DNA from: Ketobacter sp. MCCC 1A13808
GTDB lineage: Bacteria > Pseudomonadota > Gammaproteobacteria > Pseudomonadales > Ketobacteraceae
Direction: 5' to 3'
Assembly: GCF_009746715.1 (NCBI RefSeq)
Contig: NZ_VRKW01000003.1
Location: 496,001 to 560,000 of the forward strand
Length of the DNA stretch: 64,000 nt
In this document: piece by piece, positions 26,567-36,065 of the stretch
How the letters are laid out: each line of letters opens with the position of its first letter
How positions within the stretch are numbered: the stretch's first letter is position 1
Program-made: the position numbers and the translations under genes
Notes under the pieces: generated by a model
The model's input: the letters and a program-made list of their open reading frames with translations, nothing else
Told to the model about the DNA's origin: nothing
The model's database searches: none

Positions 26567-29500
26567 ATGGCAGCTAGGCAGAGAATTTTTCGTGTTCGGC
26601 GTAACTACAATCAATGGGTAGCCAACGAGACCCTGGAAGATTATGCCCTGCGCTTTACGGCTAAAAAGGCCCGGCGCTGGTCGTCTGCGCGCGTCAGTAA
26701 CACCGCACTCGGCGCCATTTCGTTTTTGGCGTTAGAAGCGATTGGCGGCGCTATCACGCTTAACTACGGTTTCACTAATGCTGCGTTTGCCATTATGGCA
26801 GTGGGCTTCATTATTTTCGTGACCGGCCTGCCCATCAGTTACTATGCATCAAAATATGGCATCGATATAGATTTGCTCACTCGTGGTGCAGGGTTTGGCT
26901 ACATTGGCTCCACCATCACCTCTTTAATATACGCTTCCTTTACGTTTATCTTTTTTGCACTGGAAGCGGCGATTATGGCCCTGGCCCTGGAGCAGCTGTT
27001 CGGCATTCCGCTTTCCATTGGTTATATCCTCAGTTCCCTGATTGTTATCCCCCTGGTAACCCACGGTATCACGCTGATCAGTCGATTTCAGTTGTGGTCA
27101 CAGCCGGTTTGGATTTGTTTACAGCTACTGCCCTTTATCTATATCGCGATTCACGATGTCAACGCGGTCGAGGACTGGTCGCAATTCGCGGGTGTGAATA
27201 ACGAAGCGGGCGGCAGCTTTAATCTGCTTTTATTTGGCGCTGCCTCTGCCGTTATATTCTCGCTGATTGCCCAGATCGGTGAGCAGGTGGATTTTTTGCG
27301 ATTTCTGCCGCCGAAGGACAGCGCTCACCCGCTGCGCTGGTGGATGGCAATGCTGGCGGCCGGTCCGGGCTGGATCGGCGCGGGTATTCTGAAAATTTTT
27401 GCCGGTTCTTTTTTAGCGGTATTGGCGCTTAACCATGGTGTGTTGGCGCAAGATGCCTCCGACCCAACGCACATGTACCGGATTGCGTTCGGCTACCTTA
27501 CCTCGTCGCCCGATTTCGCGCTCGCCATGGCGGGTGTTTTTGTGGTGCTATCGCAGTTAAAAATAAACGTGACTAATGCCTATGCCGGTTCCATTGCCTG
27601 GTCTAACTTCTTTTCCCGCTTAACTCATAATCATCCCGGCCGGGTCGTGTGGCTTATTTTTAACGTGGTGATTGCGTTGCTGTTAATGGAGCTGGGCATC
27701 TATCGGGCATTGGAAGAAATTCTGGGTGTCTATGCGGTTATTGCAGTGGCCTGGGTCGGTTCGCTGGTGGCGGATTTAATCATTAATAAACCGCTGGGTT
27801 TGAGCCCCCCCGGCATCGAATTCAAACGCGCTTATCTTTACGATATTAATCCAGTGGGATTTGGTTCGATGATCGTGGCTTCGCTGATTGGTATCAGTGC
27901 GCATATGGGGGTGTTTAACGAACTGAGCCGGGCATTAGCCCCTTATATTACTTTGGTAAGCGCATTTGTTATTGCCCCGACCATCGCCTGGGTAACCCAG
28001 GGGCGCTACTACATCGCGCGGCAACCGGAAACAATCGTGACCGATAACGACATGGCGACCTGTTGTATTTGCGAACACAGTTTTGAACAGGAAGACATTG
28101 CGGTATGCCCGGCCTATGGCGGTTATATTTGTTCTTTATGTTGCACTCTGGATGCGCGCTGTCAGGATCGTTGTAAACCCCATGCCCGCCTGTCTGAACA
28201 AATCTTGAGTTTTTTAGGGGTTTTTCTTCCGTCACCGTTGATTGCTCGTTTGAACTCGCGCTTTGGGCATTTTCTCGCGCTGATGACGCTGACTGCATTA
28301 TTTATGTCATTGATTATGACCATGGTGTATTTCGAAGTGTCTGCCCCCGATGCGGGCATGCAGGCGTTGATTCGTGAATTAATCTGGAAAGAATATTTTA
28401 TTCTGTTGATTGTCGCCGGAGTGGCCGTATGGTTATTTGTGCTGGCTCATGAAAGCCGCTTGGTGGCTCACGAAGAAACCGAACGTCAGACGGAGTTGCT
28501 GCATCAGGAAATATTGGCACACGAGCAAACGGATATGCAATTACAAAAAGCCAAGGAGTTGGCCGAGGCCGCCAATAATGCCAAGAGCCGGTATTTGACC
28601 GGTATCAGCCACGAATTACGATCACCGCTCAATTCGGTAATGGGGTATGCCCAGTTGCTGGAGCGCGATACCGAAGTACCTGAATCCAAGCGTGAAGCGG
28701 TTAATGTTATCCTGCGTGGCAGTGAACATCTGTCCGATCTGATTGAAGGCTTGCTGGACATATCAAAAATTGAAGCAGGGCGATTGGAATTACATCGCAA
28801 CGAAGTTCGGCTACCGAAACTGATTAATCAACTGGTGACCATGTTTCAACTCCAGGCTCAGGCCAAGGGCATTGATTTTCAGTTTTCCCAAAACGGCCCG
28901 ATCCCGGAATACGTTTCTGCCGATGAAAAGCGCTTGCGGCAGATTCTGATCAATCTGCTGTCGAATGCAGTCAAATACACGCATCAGGGTACGGTGGAAT
29001 TGCAGGTGCGTTATCGCAACCAGGTAGCGGAATTTAGGGTAGTGGATTCCGGTGTCGGGATCAGTGATACTGACATTGAGACAATCTTCAAACCGTTCGA
29101 GCGTATCTATCAGCCGGGCATCGCGCCGATTCCCGGCACCGGCCTGGGATTGACCATTACCCGCTTGCTAACCGAAATCATGGGTGGCGAAATCTCCGTG
29201 CGTAGTAACCCGGGCACTGGCAGCACGTTCACCGTGTCGTTGATGTTGTCGAGGATTGATAACCCCAGTTTTGAACCCACCTTGGAGCAAAAGGTGCGTG
29301 GCTATATCGGCCCGCGCAAACGCGTATTGGTGGTGGACGACGATGTGTACCAACGCAGTCTGATTGTGAATATTCTGGGCCCGCTTGGATTTGAAATTGC
29401 TCAGGCTGCCAGCGCTGAGGAGTGTTTGAGTCTGATTCAGGGTTGGCAACCGGATATCTTTTTACTGGATGTGACGATGCCCGGCATGAGCGGATGGGAG

Positions 29501-29977
29501 CTGGTAGAGAATGTGCGTGCGCAGAATATTAAGGTTCCGATCGTCATGATTTCGGCCGATGCCAGCGAGGGTCAGCCGATTGCAGAGAGGGATAGCGATG
29601 ATTACGCGGTATTGCACGATGCTTATCTGATTAAGCCGATACGGGTTACCAACCTGTTGGAGCGATTGGCGGCCTTGCTCGATGTGAAGTGGTTTTATGA
29701 TGAAGGGCCGAAACCCGTGCTGCAGGTGCCGCACAAGACATTCAACCATTCGGATTTGCCGGATGCCCAAACCCTGGGTGTGTTGCACGATATGGCAGAG
29801 ATCGGTCATTTGCAGGGATTGAAAAAGCAATTACAGAAACTGAAACAGAATCAAACTGCAGATGCGAACTTCATTGGGTATTTAGAAATGGCAATTCAGC
29901 AAGTCAGGATGGACCGGATTATTGAAGTGACGCAAGGCACCAAGGGCGCTGCAAAAAGCAGGGTGGAGGGATCATGA
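26567..29977 (+). CDS. NCS1-transporter-like hybrid histidine kinase
   Basis: 1136 aa. Residues 1 to about 483 form a twelve-helix NCS1 (purine/cytosine permease-like) fold, for example ETLEDYALRFTAKKARRWS and a GGAITLNYGFTNAAFAIMA helix. A cysteine-rich knuckle (about 499-540: CCICEHSF, then CSLCCTLDARCQDRC) may bind zinc or iron. Two more membrane helices follow at 565-625, then a coiled coil, HisKA (ISHELRSPLNSVMGY, His near 680), HATPase (NLLSNAVKYTHQG, VVDSGVGIS, GTGLGLTI) and a receiver domain (LLDVTMPGMSGWE, Asp near 966). It resembles CbrA-type sensors, in which a transporter serves as the input module. By position it senses an amide, purine or nitrogen source for the amidase locus. 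Substrate unknown. Confidence 0.85.
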   Translation: MAARQRIFRVRRNYNQWVANETLEDYALRFTAKKARRWSSARVSNTALGAISFLALEAIGGAITLNYGFTNAAFAIMAVGFIIFVTGLPISYYASKYGIDIDLLTRGAGFGYIGSTITSLIYASFTFIFFALEAAIMALALEQLFGIPLSIGYILSSLIVIPLVTHGITLISRFQLWSQPVWICLQLLPFIYIAIHDVNAVEDWSQFAGVNNEAGGSFNLLLFGAASAVIFSLIAQIGEQVDFLRFLPPKDSAHPLRWWMAMLAAGPGWIGAGILKIFAGSFLAVLALNHGVLAQDASDPTHMYRIAFGYLTSSPDFALAMAGVFVVLSQLKINVTNAYAGSIAWSNFFSRLTHNHPGRVVWLIFNVVIALLLMELGIYRALEEILGVYAVIAVAWVGSLVADLIINKPLGLSPPGIEFKRAYLYDINPVGFGSMIVASLIGISAHMGVFNELSRALAPYITLVSAFVIAPTIAWVTQGRYYIARQPETIVTDNDMATCCICEHSFEQEDIAVCPAYGGYICSLCCTLDARCQDRCKPHARLSEQILSFLGVFLPSPLIARLNSRFGHFLALMTLTALFMSLIMTMVYFEVSAPDAGMQALIRELIWKEYFILLIVAGVAVWLFVLAHESRLVAHEETERQTELLHQEILAHEQTDMQLQKAKELAEAANNAKSRYLTGISHELRSPLNSVMGYAQLLERDTEVPESKREAVNVILRGSEHLSDLIEGLLDISKIEAGRLELHRNEVRLPKLINQLVTMFQLQAQAKGIDFQFSQNGPIPEYVSADEKRLRQILINLLSNAVKYTHQGTVELQVRYRNQVAEFRVVDSGVGISDTDIETIFKPFERIYQPGIAPIPGTGLGLTITRLLTEIMGGEISVRSNPGTGSTFTVSLMLSRIDNPSFEPTLEQKVRGYIGPRKRVLVVDDDVYQRSLIVNILGPLGFEIAQAASAEECLSLIQGWQPDIFLLDVTMPGMSGWELVENVRAQNIKVPIVMISADASEGQPIAERDSDDYAVLHDAYLIKPIRVTNLLERLAALLDVKWFYDEGPKPVLQVPHKTFNHSDLPDAQTLGVLHDMAEIGHLQGLKKQLQKLKQNQTADANFIGYLEMAIQQVRMDRIIEVTQGTKGAAKSRVEGS

Positions 29978-30897
29978 GTTCAGCAGATAAAAATGTGGAT
30001 GTGGTTTTGGTCGTCGACGATTCGGCCGAAACCCTTTCCATGTTAAGCCAGGCATTGGATGACGCCGGTCTGACCGTTTTGATTGCGTTGGATGGCGAGC
30101 AGGCGCTGAATATCGCGAAAAAAATGGCGCCGGATATAATTCTGATGGACGCCATGATGCCGACCATGGACGGTTTTGAAACCTGTCGGCGCATGAAGCA
30201 GGAATCCACTACCAAAAATATTCCGATTATTTTTATGACCGGATTAAGCGATACGGAACACATTGTGATGGGGTTGGAGGCCGGCGGTGTGGATTATATC
30301 ACTAAGCCGATTAACCCGATGGAGCTGTTGGCCCGTATGCGGGTGCATCTGAGTAATGCCCGCATGACTTTAAGCGCACGGGCGGCACTGGATACTGCCG
30401 GGCAGAATATTTTTACCACGGATAGCGACGGGCGTATGTTGTGGGGTACGCCACAGGTTTTTGCCCTGTTTGAATCCGGTTTGGCAGAAACCGGTTGGCT
30501 GGATTCGGTGATGGCACCGATGTTGCGAAACTGGCTTGCCCACACCCCGGAAACCGGTCGCAAGCTGGTACTGGATGCGCCGATAAAGAAATTGCAGTGC
30601 AAGTATTTGGGTGAAGTCAACAATAACGAACATTTGTTCAAGTTGTTCGATGTGGAAGGCGTTCCGGATTCAGACTTATTGAAAAAAGCCTTTAACCTGA
30701 CGGACCGGGAAGCGGAAGTCCTGTTGTGGATCGCACACGGTAAGACGAACCGGGATATTGCCCAGATATTGGAGATGAGTCCGCGCACGGTGAACAAGCA
30801 TTTGGAGCAGGTGTTCAAAAAAATGGGCGTGGAAAACCGGACGGCCGCTGCCTCGGTGGCGATCCGTTTACTAAGCCAGAATGACCGCCTGAGTTAA
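29974..30897 (+). CDS. Response regulator with LuxR-type HTH
   Basis: 307 aa. The receiver domain has VVDDSAETL, the phosphorylated Asp in ILMDAMMPTMDGF and the Lys in YITKPINP. A middle PAS-like segment (ALDTAGQNIFTTDSDGRMLWGTPQVFALFE) follows. The C-terminal GerE/LuxR HTH is FNLTDREAEVLLWIAHGKTNRDIAQILEMSPRTVNKHLEQVFKKMGVENRTAA. The start overlaps the stop of the hybrid kinase by four bases (ATGA), so they form a signalling pair. Likely targets are the ami and urt promoters; this is inference. Confidence 0.9.
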   Translation: MSSADKNVDVVLVVDDSAETLSMLSQALDDAGLTVLIALDGEQALNIAKKMAPDIILMDAMMPTMDGFETCRRMKQESTTKNIPIIFMTGLSDTEHIVMGLEAGGVDYITKPINPMELLARMRVHLSNARMTLSARAALDTAGQNIFTTDSDGRMLWGTPQVFALFESGLAETGWLDSVMAPMLRNWLAHTPETGRKLVLDAPIKKLQCKYLGEVNNNEHLFKLFDVEGVPDSDLLKKAFNLTDREAEVLLWIAHGKTNRDIAQILEMSPRTVNKHLEQVFKKMGVENRTAAASVAIRLLSQNDRLS

Positions 30898-30982
30898 ACG
30901 ATCAACCCTTCCGTACAATATTTCGACTGTCTGTTTCGCTATCCTGGCCGCATAAATCTGAAAACCAAAAGAATGGGGTTAC

Positions 30983-32584
30983 GTGATGGGGTGGTTGAAT
31001 AAGCCGGTTCAGTTTTCGGCTGTCATAAGTGTTGTATTTTTGTTGTGTGCCTGTAATCCGGAAGTTCAGGTTGACACCACCTACGGCACATTGGCGGGCA
31101 AAGATTTGGGTGAGGTTAATGCGTTTCTTGGTATTCCCTATGCGCAGCCGCCGGTGGGGGATCTGCGTTGGGCGGACCCGCAACCGGCGCAACCCTGGGA
31201 GGGGGTGCGACCAGCCAAATTAAAAGGCGACGCCTGTACTCAATACGGCAGTGGTCTGCCCATCGTTGGCTCTGACGAGGATTGTCTGACGCTGAATATC
31301 TGGACCCCGAATACACCGGGCCCGCATCCGGTGATGTTTTGGGTACACGGTGGCGCGCAAATGAGTGGTTCTTCCGCTGAGCTGCAATACGATGGGGCCA
31401 AACTGGCTGCCGCACAGGACGTGGTATTGGTGTCTGTGAATTATCGTCTGTTGGTGTCCGGTTTTTTTGCAACGCCCGCGTTGGGTAGCGAGCCGGCGTT
31501 AAGCGGCAATCAGGCGATCAAGGACCTTATTCTGGCATTGCAGTGGGTACAAAGCGAAATCCATTTATTCGGTGGCGATCCCGACAATGTGACCGTGTTC
31601 GGGGAGTCGGCCGGTTCAACCAATACCTGTGCTCTGTTAGCCACGCCTAAAACCAAAAGCCCGCAACAACTGTTGCACAAAGTAATTATGCAAAGTGGCG
31701 CCTGCGATACCCTGGGTATTATGAGTCTGGCGCAAGCCCGGCAAATCGGATTGGAATTTATCGAAACCCTGGGGTGCGCAGACGCCCCGGAGCCTTTGCA
31801 ATGTGCTCGTGATTTGTCGATTGCAGCGATCCGTGAGCCCGTTAAAACCAATTTGTTTACCGCCTTTGGTTGGCGGCAGGATGAGTGGCCGTTCCAGATC
31901 GGTTTGGTGGTTGATGGCGATGTTTTCCCTCGCAGTCCGCTGCAGCTACTGTCTGAATCCGCGCCACAGATTCCGTTGATACTGGGCACCAACAAGGATG
32001 AGGGCAGTTTGTTTGCAGGCTTCCTGGCGCATCCGGATGACGCAGCAGGCTATCTGGAGTTTATGCAAAGCCGTTATCCCGTAGAGGGGGCCGAGATTGC
32101 ATCCCAGTATCCCTTCGACGACTATGATAATGCCGGTTCCGCCCATGCGGCAGCGCGCGGCGACATGATAATGAAGTGTCCGACCCTGAATATGGCGCGG
32201 CTTTACAGTGAGGGCAATCCGGTGTGGATGTATTCTTTGGAAGAGGATGTGCAGAGCGTGGTGTTCTCGGCTATATCATTGGGCTTCAAACGCAATGCAC
32301 CGCAACTCGGAACCTTCCACACCGCAGACATCGGTTATCTGTTTGACTTCCCGCTGCTGAGCGCCATGGTGAATCCGTCGGACCGTGAGGTGCGTCGTTC
32401 TATGCAACAATACTGGGGTAATTTTGCCCGCACCGGGAACCCCAATGGAGAGGGCGTGCTGCCGTGGCAGGGGTTTGACTCCGCTCAGAACAACTACCTG
32501 GAAATCACCGGTGAGCCGGTGAATCGTGAGAACTTTCGGCAGGGGGCCTGCGATTATTGGTTTGCTGAAGGGTATGGTTTTTGA
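30983..32584 (+). CDS. Type B carboxylesterase, lipoprotein
   Basis: 533 aa. The N-terminal FSAVISVVFLLCAC is a lipoprotein signal (lipobox LLCAC). The alpha/beta-hydrolase fold of carboxylesterase family B follows: GIPYAQPPVGDLRWADPQP, DEDCLTLNIWTP, oxyanion hole HGGA, the nucleophile in GESAGS (Ser near 209), the acid in GTNKDEGSLF, and the His in GTFHTADIGYLF (near 445). Probably a membrane-anchored ester hydrolase of broad specificity. Monocistronic, convergent with fadE, and separated from it by a strong hairpin. Confidence 0.9.
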   Translation: MMGWLNKPVQFSAVISVVFLLCACNPEVQVDTTYGTLAGKDLGEVNAFLGIPYAQPPVGDLRWADPQPAQPWEGVRPAKLKGDACTQYGSGLPIVGSDEDCLTLNIWTPNTPGPHPVMFWVHGGAQMSGSSAELQYDGAKLAAAQDVVLVSVNYRLLVSGFFATPALGSEPALSGNQAIKDLILALQWVQSEIHLFGGDPDNVTVFGESAGSTNTCALLATPKTKSPQQLLHKVIMQSGACDTLGIMSLAQARQIGLEFIETLGCADAPEPLQCARDLSIAAIREPVKTNLFTAFGWRQDEWPFQIGLVVDGDVFPRSPLQLLSESAPQIPLILGTNKDEGSLFAGFLAHPDDAAGYLEFMQSRYPVEGAEIASQYPFDDYDNAGSAHAAARGDMIMKCPTLNMARLYSEGNPVWMYSLEEDVQSVVFSAISLGFKRNAPQLGTFHTADIGYLFDFPLLSAMVNPSDREVRRSMQQYWGNFARTGNPNGEGVLPWQGFDSAQNNYLEITGEPVNRENFRQGACDYWFAEGYGF

Positions 32585-32594
32585 TTGCAGATTC

Positions 32595-32628
32595 CCACAA
32601 CGGCAGTGAATTTTCACTGCCGTTGTGG
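32595..32628. terminator. Bidirectional hairpin between convergent genes
   Basis: CCACAACGGCAGTGA and TCACTGCCGTTGTGG pair perfectly over 15 bp around ATTT. It lies 10 bp after the esterase stop and 20 bp after the fadE stop. There is no strong T-run, but its position between two converging stops fits a shared terminator. Confidence 0.7.
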
Positions 32629-32648
32629 ATTGATTGCCTGGTGTGGGA

Positions 32649-35156
32649 TCAGGACACGTTCGCCACCGGTGGCTGTTGTTCCACAACGGCTTCCGATAAC
32701 CCGCTGCGTTGGGTTGCTTCGAAAGCCTCGGGCTCAAACGCATCCACCTGCAGTGCGTCATAAACAGCCGCCATGGCTGTATCCAGTTGCTGAATCTCTT
32801 GCGTTGATAACACACCGTGTTTCTTCGCCCAGTCCAGCAATAGGGCGCGATGATCCTCCAACTGCAGTTCCAGGTGTTTGATGCCATCCGCTTCGTCGCT
32901 GTTTCTTACTGCCAGGTGCAGTTTTTTCGATAATTCGTAGGCAGCGGTATTTAATTTGAAAGCGTTCAGTACCCGTCCCACCGCGTCATCAGGTCGGTTG
33001 TTGATATACACCCCCTGGGTCAGCGTGTCGCGGGCGTGACCCGCACGGGTAATGAGCTGTGCTACTTCGGTGCCCAGTACATGGTTCGGAGCCGAAGTGC
33101 GTAAACCCAGCGGGAATACGAGCACGCGCAACAACGGACGTATCCAGGCAACCGGGAAATTGCGGATGCTGTCATCCAGGGCCATCTGAATGTCGTACAA
33201 GCATTTCTGCACCGACCAGTCGACCAGGGGTAACAGATAATCCGGACAGCCTTCATCGTTAAACCGCTTTAATGATGCTGACGCGAAATACAAACCGACC
33301 AGACTGTCGGCCATACTACCGGATAGCCGTTGTTTTGCTTTCAGCTCACCGCCCACCAGGGCCAGGCTGATATCCGTCATCATGGCGAACGATGCAGAGT
33401 AGCGGCTTAATTGGCGGTAATGCTGTTTCGGACCGCTGTCGCCCGGTGCTCTGGTGAGTAATCCAAAACTGAGCGCCAATACGAAACTTCGGGTGACGTT
33501 ACTAAGCGCGTGGGCAAGATGACCGAAAAAGGCCTTATCGAATTTCGCATAAACTTCGTCGCTGGGCTCTGCTGAGGCGGCTTCGATTTCCTGAATTAAA
33601 AAGGGATGGCAGCGTACTGCACCCTGACCGAAGACCATCAGGCTGCGGGTTAGAATATTCGCGCCCTCAACTGTAATACTGATGGGCAACGATTGGTAAA
33701 CCCGCGCCAGAAAATTACGTGGGCCGGATATGACGGCGCGCCCAGCGACCACATCCATGGCATCGTTCACTACTTCCCGCATCAGATCCGTGTTGCGAAA
33801 TTTGAGTAGCGCCGATGGAATGGTGGGCTTGATGCCCCGGTCCAGCATCGCTGCGGTCATGCGGCGGGCAGAGTCCATCATGTAGGTGTAACCGGCGATA
33901 GGTTCCAGGGCTTCCTGGACCCCTTCGAAGTCGGCAATCGAACGACCGAATTGCGTTCGGATTGCAGCATAGGCTCCGGTGGTAAGGCTGCAATGTTTGC
34001 CGGCTCCGGTAGCCAGCGCGGGCAGCGAGATGGCCCGGCCCACCGACAGGCATTCCATTAACATGATCCAGCCGTTGCCGATCATCTGCTCACCACCAAT
34101 GATGTAGTCCATGGGGATGAAGACATCGTTGCCCCAGGTCGGACCGTTCATAAATACCTGGTTCATCGGCAGATGTCGCGCGCCTTGATGAACCCCTTCG
34201 GTGTCAGCGGGAATCATGACGCATGTGATGCCGCGATTGATATCGACGCTAAGCAAACCGTCTGGATCGACCACTTTAATTGCCAAACCGATCAGCGTCG
34301 CGATGGGCGCGAGGGTGATATAACGTTTGTTCCAGGTAACTCTTAAGCCAATGACTTCCTGATTATTCCATTGCCCTTTGCACACCACACCTTCGTCCGG
34401 TATGGCACCGGCATCGGAACCGGCCATGGCAGAGGTTAAGGCAAAACAGGGAATTTCTGCGCCGGAGGCAAGGCGTGGCAGGTAGTGATCTTTTTGCGCT
34501 TGGGTGCCGTAGTGTTGTAGAAGTTCGGCGGGGCCAAGGGAATTGGGCACCATTACGGTGACGGCGGCGGTGACGCTGCGAGTGGAAATTTTCATTACCG
34601 TTTCCGAGTGCGCCGCAGCGGAGAAACCTTTGCCGCCGTATTTTTTATCCACGACCATACCGAAAAATCCGTTATTACGGATAAATTCCCACACTGGTTT
34701 GGGTAAATCATAATCCTCTTTGGTAATCTTCCAGTCGTCCAGCATTGAGCATAATTGGTTTACCGGACCGTCAATAAACGCTTGCTCTTCTGCGGTTAAC
34801 TGGAATCGTTTTTCTTTGAGCAAATTATTCCAGTTCGGCTTACCGGAAAATAATTCTCCGTCCCAGTCCACGTCCCCTGATTTCAAAGCCTGACTTTCCG
34901 TGTCCGATAAGGTGGGGAGTTGATTGCGCACCCAACCCAAAATCGAGCCGCTGATATTTCTGCGCAACGGATTGGGCCAAACCAGCACTGCAGCGATACC
35001 AAAGACAATTAAAGCGCTAATGATGGTTAGCACGCTCCAGTCAGACCACCACGAACCCAGAACCCCGATAACCGCTAAACCGATTAACGTGACAGAGGGC
35101 TTGGTTCTGATATACAGCGCCACGATGGAAAAAAGGATCATGGTCAAAAATGTCAT
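32649..35156 (-). CDS. fadE: Acyl-CoA dehydrogenase, FadE type
   Basis: 835 aa, the length of the long FadE class of Gammaproteobacteria. Three N-terminal membrane segments come first (FLTMILFSIVALYI and others). The acyl-CoA dehydrogenase core follows: FNGWGKKYGG-type segment VVDKKYGGKGFSAAAHSE, the substrate/FAD region PCFALTSAMAGSDAGAIPDEG, and VEGANILTRSLMVFGQGAVRCHPF. The C-terminal DUF1974-like extension contains GLRTSAPNHVLGTEVAQLI. It catalyses the first step of fatty-acid beta-oxidation at the inner membrane. Single gene with the small gene 35223-35639 just upstream. Confidence 0.93.
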   Translation of the reverse strand: MTFLTMILFSIVALYIRTKPSVTLIGLAVIGVLGSWWSDWSVLTIISALIVFGIAAVLVWPNPLRRNISGSILGWVRNQLPTLSDTESQALKSGDVDWDGELFSGKPNWNNLLKEKRFQLTAEEQAFIDGPVNQLCSMLDDWKITKEDYDLPKPVWEFIRNNGFFGMVVDKKYGGKGFSAAAHSETVMKISTRSVTAAVTVMVPNSLGPAELLQHYGTQAQKDHYLPRLASGAEIPCFALTSAMAGSDAGAIPDEGVVCKGQWNNQEVIGLRVTWNKRYITLAPIATLIGLAIKVVDPDGLLSVDINRGITCVMIPADTEGVHQGARHLPMNQVFMNGPTWGNDVFIPMDYIIGGEQMIGNGWIMLMECLSVGRAISLPALATGAGKHCSLTTGAYAAIRTQFGRSIADFEGVQEALEPIAGYTYMMDSARRMTAAMLDRGIKPTIPSALLKFRNTDLMREVVNDAMDVVAGRAVISGPRNFLARVYQSLPISITVEGANILTRSLMVFGQGAVRCHPFLIQEIEAASAEPSDEVYAKFDKAFFGHLAHALSNVTRSFVLALSFGLLTRAPGDSGPKQHYRQLSRYSASFAMMTDISLALVGGELKAKQRLSGSMADSLVGLYFASASLKRFNDEGCPDYLLPLVDWSVQKCLYDIQMALDDSIRNFPVAWIRPLLRVLVFPLGLRTSAPNHVLGTEVAQLITRAGHARDTLTQGVYINNRPDDAVGRVLNAFKLNTAAYELSKKLHLAVRNSDEADGIKHLELQLEDHRALLLDWAKKHGVLSTQEIQQLDTAMAAVYDALQVDAFEPEAFEATQRSGLSEAVVEQQPPVANVS

Positions 35157-35222
35157 TGTGTTCTCCCTACAGCAGGTAAATTTAATCCGTTGATTGAGTC
35201 TTTACTGGGTCGGTTCTTTCGT

Positions 35223-35639
35223 TTACATGTGCGCCAGATGATAGAGGTTGCGACGTAACGTTTTGGCACAATAATCAAGTTGGTCCGACATTTCGAAGTA
35301 TTCCGCCGCTTCCTCTTCTTCGTTGCCATCTGCTTCGTTGTGACTTTCTGCCACAATACGCTGTTCCTCTTCTGCCATGTCTTTTGCGTAGCGGGATGTT
35401 TTGGAAATTTGCACTGCGATTAACTCGGCCAATGAACCCGGCACAGCTTCATCGGAAGCGGAAAGTTGTTTGAGAACGCCGGCAATGTATTCCAGCTTTT
35501 GATTCATCATACGATCGGAAGTGAGTACGCTGTTATGCTCGTGACGGATTTGATCCAGTTGCAAAAACGCAGCACTGAATATGTGTGCAAAGAAGGTTTC
35601 TTTGCTTGATGAGTCCTGTAGATCCAATTTGGGGTCCAT
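35223..35639 (-). CDS. Small helical protein, unknown
   Basis: 138 aa, start ATG 35639 after AGGAGATTCC. Helical and acidic, with the stretch EEEQRIVAESHNEADGNEEEEAAEYFEMSDQLDYCAKTL. No family recognised. It lies 66 bp upstream of fadE on the same strand and may be co-transcribed with it. Confidence 0.65.
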   Translation of the reverse strand: MDPKLDLQDSSSKETFFAHIFSAAFLQLDQIRHEHNSVLTSDRMMNQKLEYIAGVLKQLSASDEAVPGSLAELIAVQISKTSRYAKDMAEEEQRIVAESHNEADGNEEEEAAEYFEMSDQLDYCAKTLRRNLYHLAHM

Positions 35640-35930
35640 GGGGTGGAATCTCCTTTACGGCGTGAGGGATAACGTTAGTGAGGCGAAACGGAGTGTTAGC
35701 CTTATCTATAGTTGACCTTGCACGCTACGAAAGTTCCGTTGATCTGTATACCCAATCGCAGGATTTATTCTGAGAACGCGGTCCTTAACAACGTTGGATT
35801 ATAAAGTTTTCTGGATGGTGATCGTGGTTTCGGTAATAGCGGAAAAGGGGCTTCGGTGCTATTTGCCGGGACTTGTCGCACGTTGTAAACCTGCGGCTGA
35901 AATTGTAAATCTTCTAAAGTGAATCCCGCC

Positions 35931-35951
35931 TGCGACAATATGTCGCATTCT
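35931..35951. promoter_or_regulatory. RegA-like box 1, upstream of the copper operon
   Basis: TGCGACA-ATA-TGTCGCA is a perfect 7-bp dyad, followed by TTCT. The published RegA/PrrA-type sites have GCG-N-C...G-N-CGC halves. A second 21-bp site at 42283-42303 matches at 16 positions. It lies 115 bp before the ATG at 36066. The stretch 35640-36065 (426 bp) holds no gene; a half site TTGTCGCA occurs at 35873-35880. Confidence 0.5.
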
Positions 35952-36065
35952 CCTGGGCCAGACGCATCGTTACAATTCGCGCGTTGTCTTTCACAGCACC
36001 GAAGCTGCGGCGTTATTTGTGTTTGGCCGGACAACGGTAAACCTCGAATTCAGGGAGTTATTTTG

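Noticed and set aside
35919-36065. Longer start for the YcnI-like gene
   Set aside because: The extension has no ribosome-binding site and hides the signal peptide; ATG 36066 has AGGGAG upstream and a proper signal sequence. The extension would also run through the RegA-like box.
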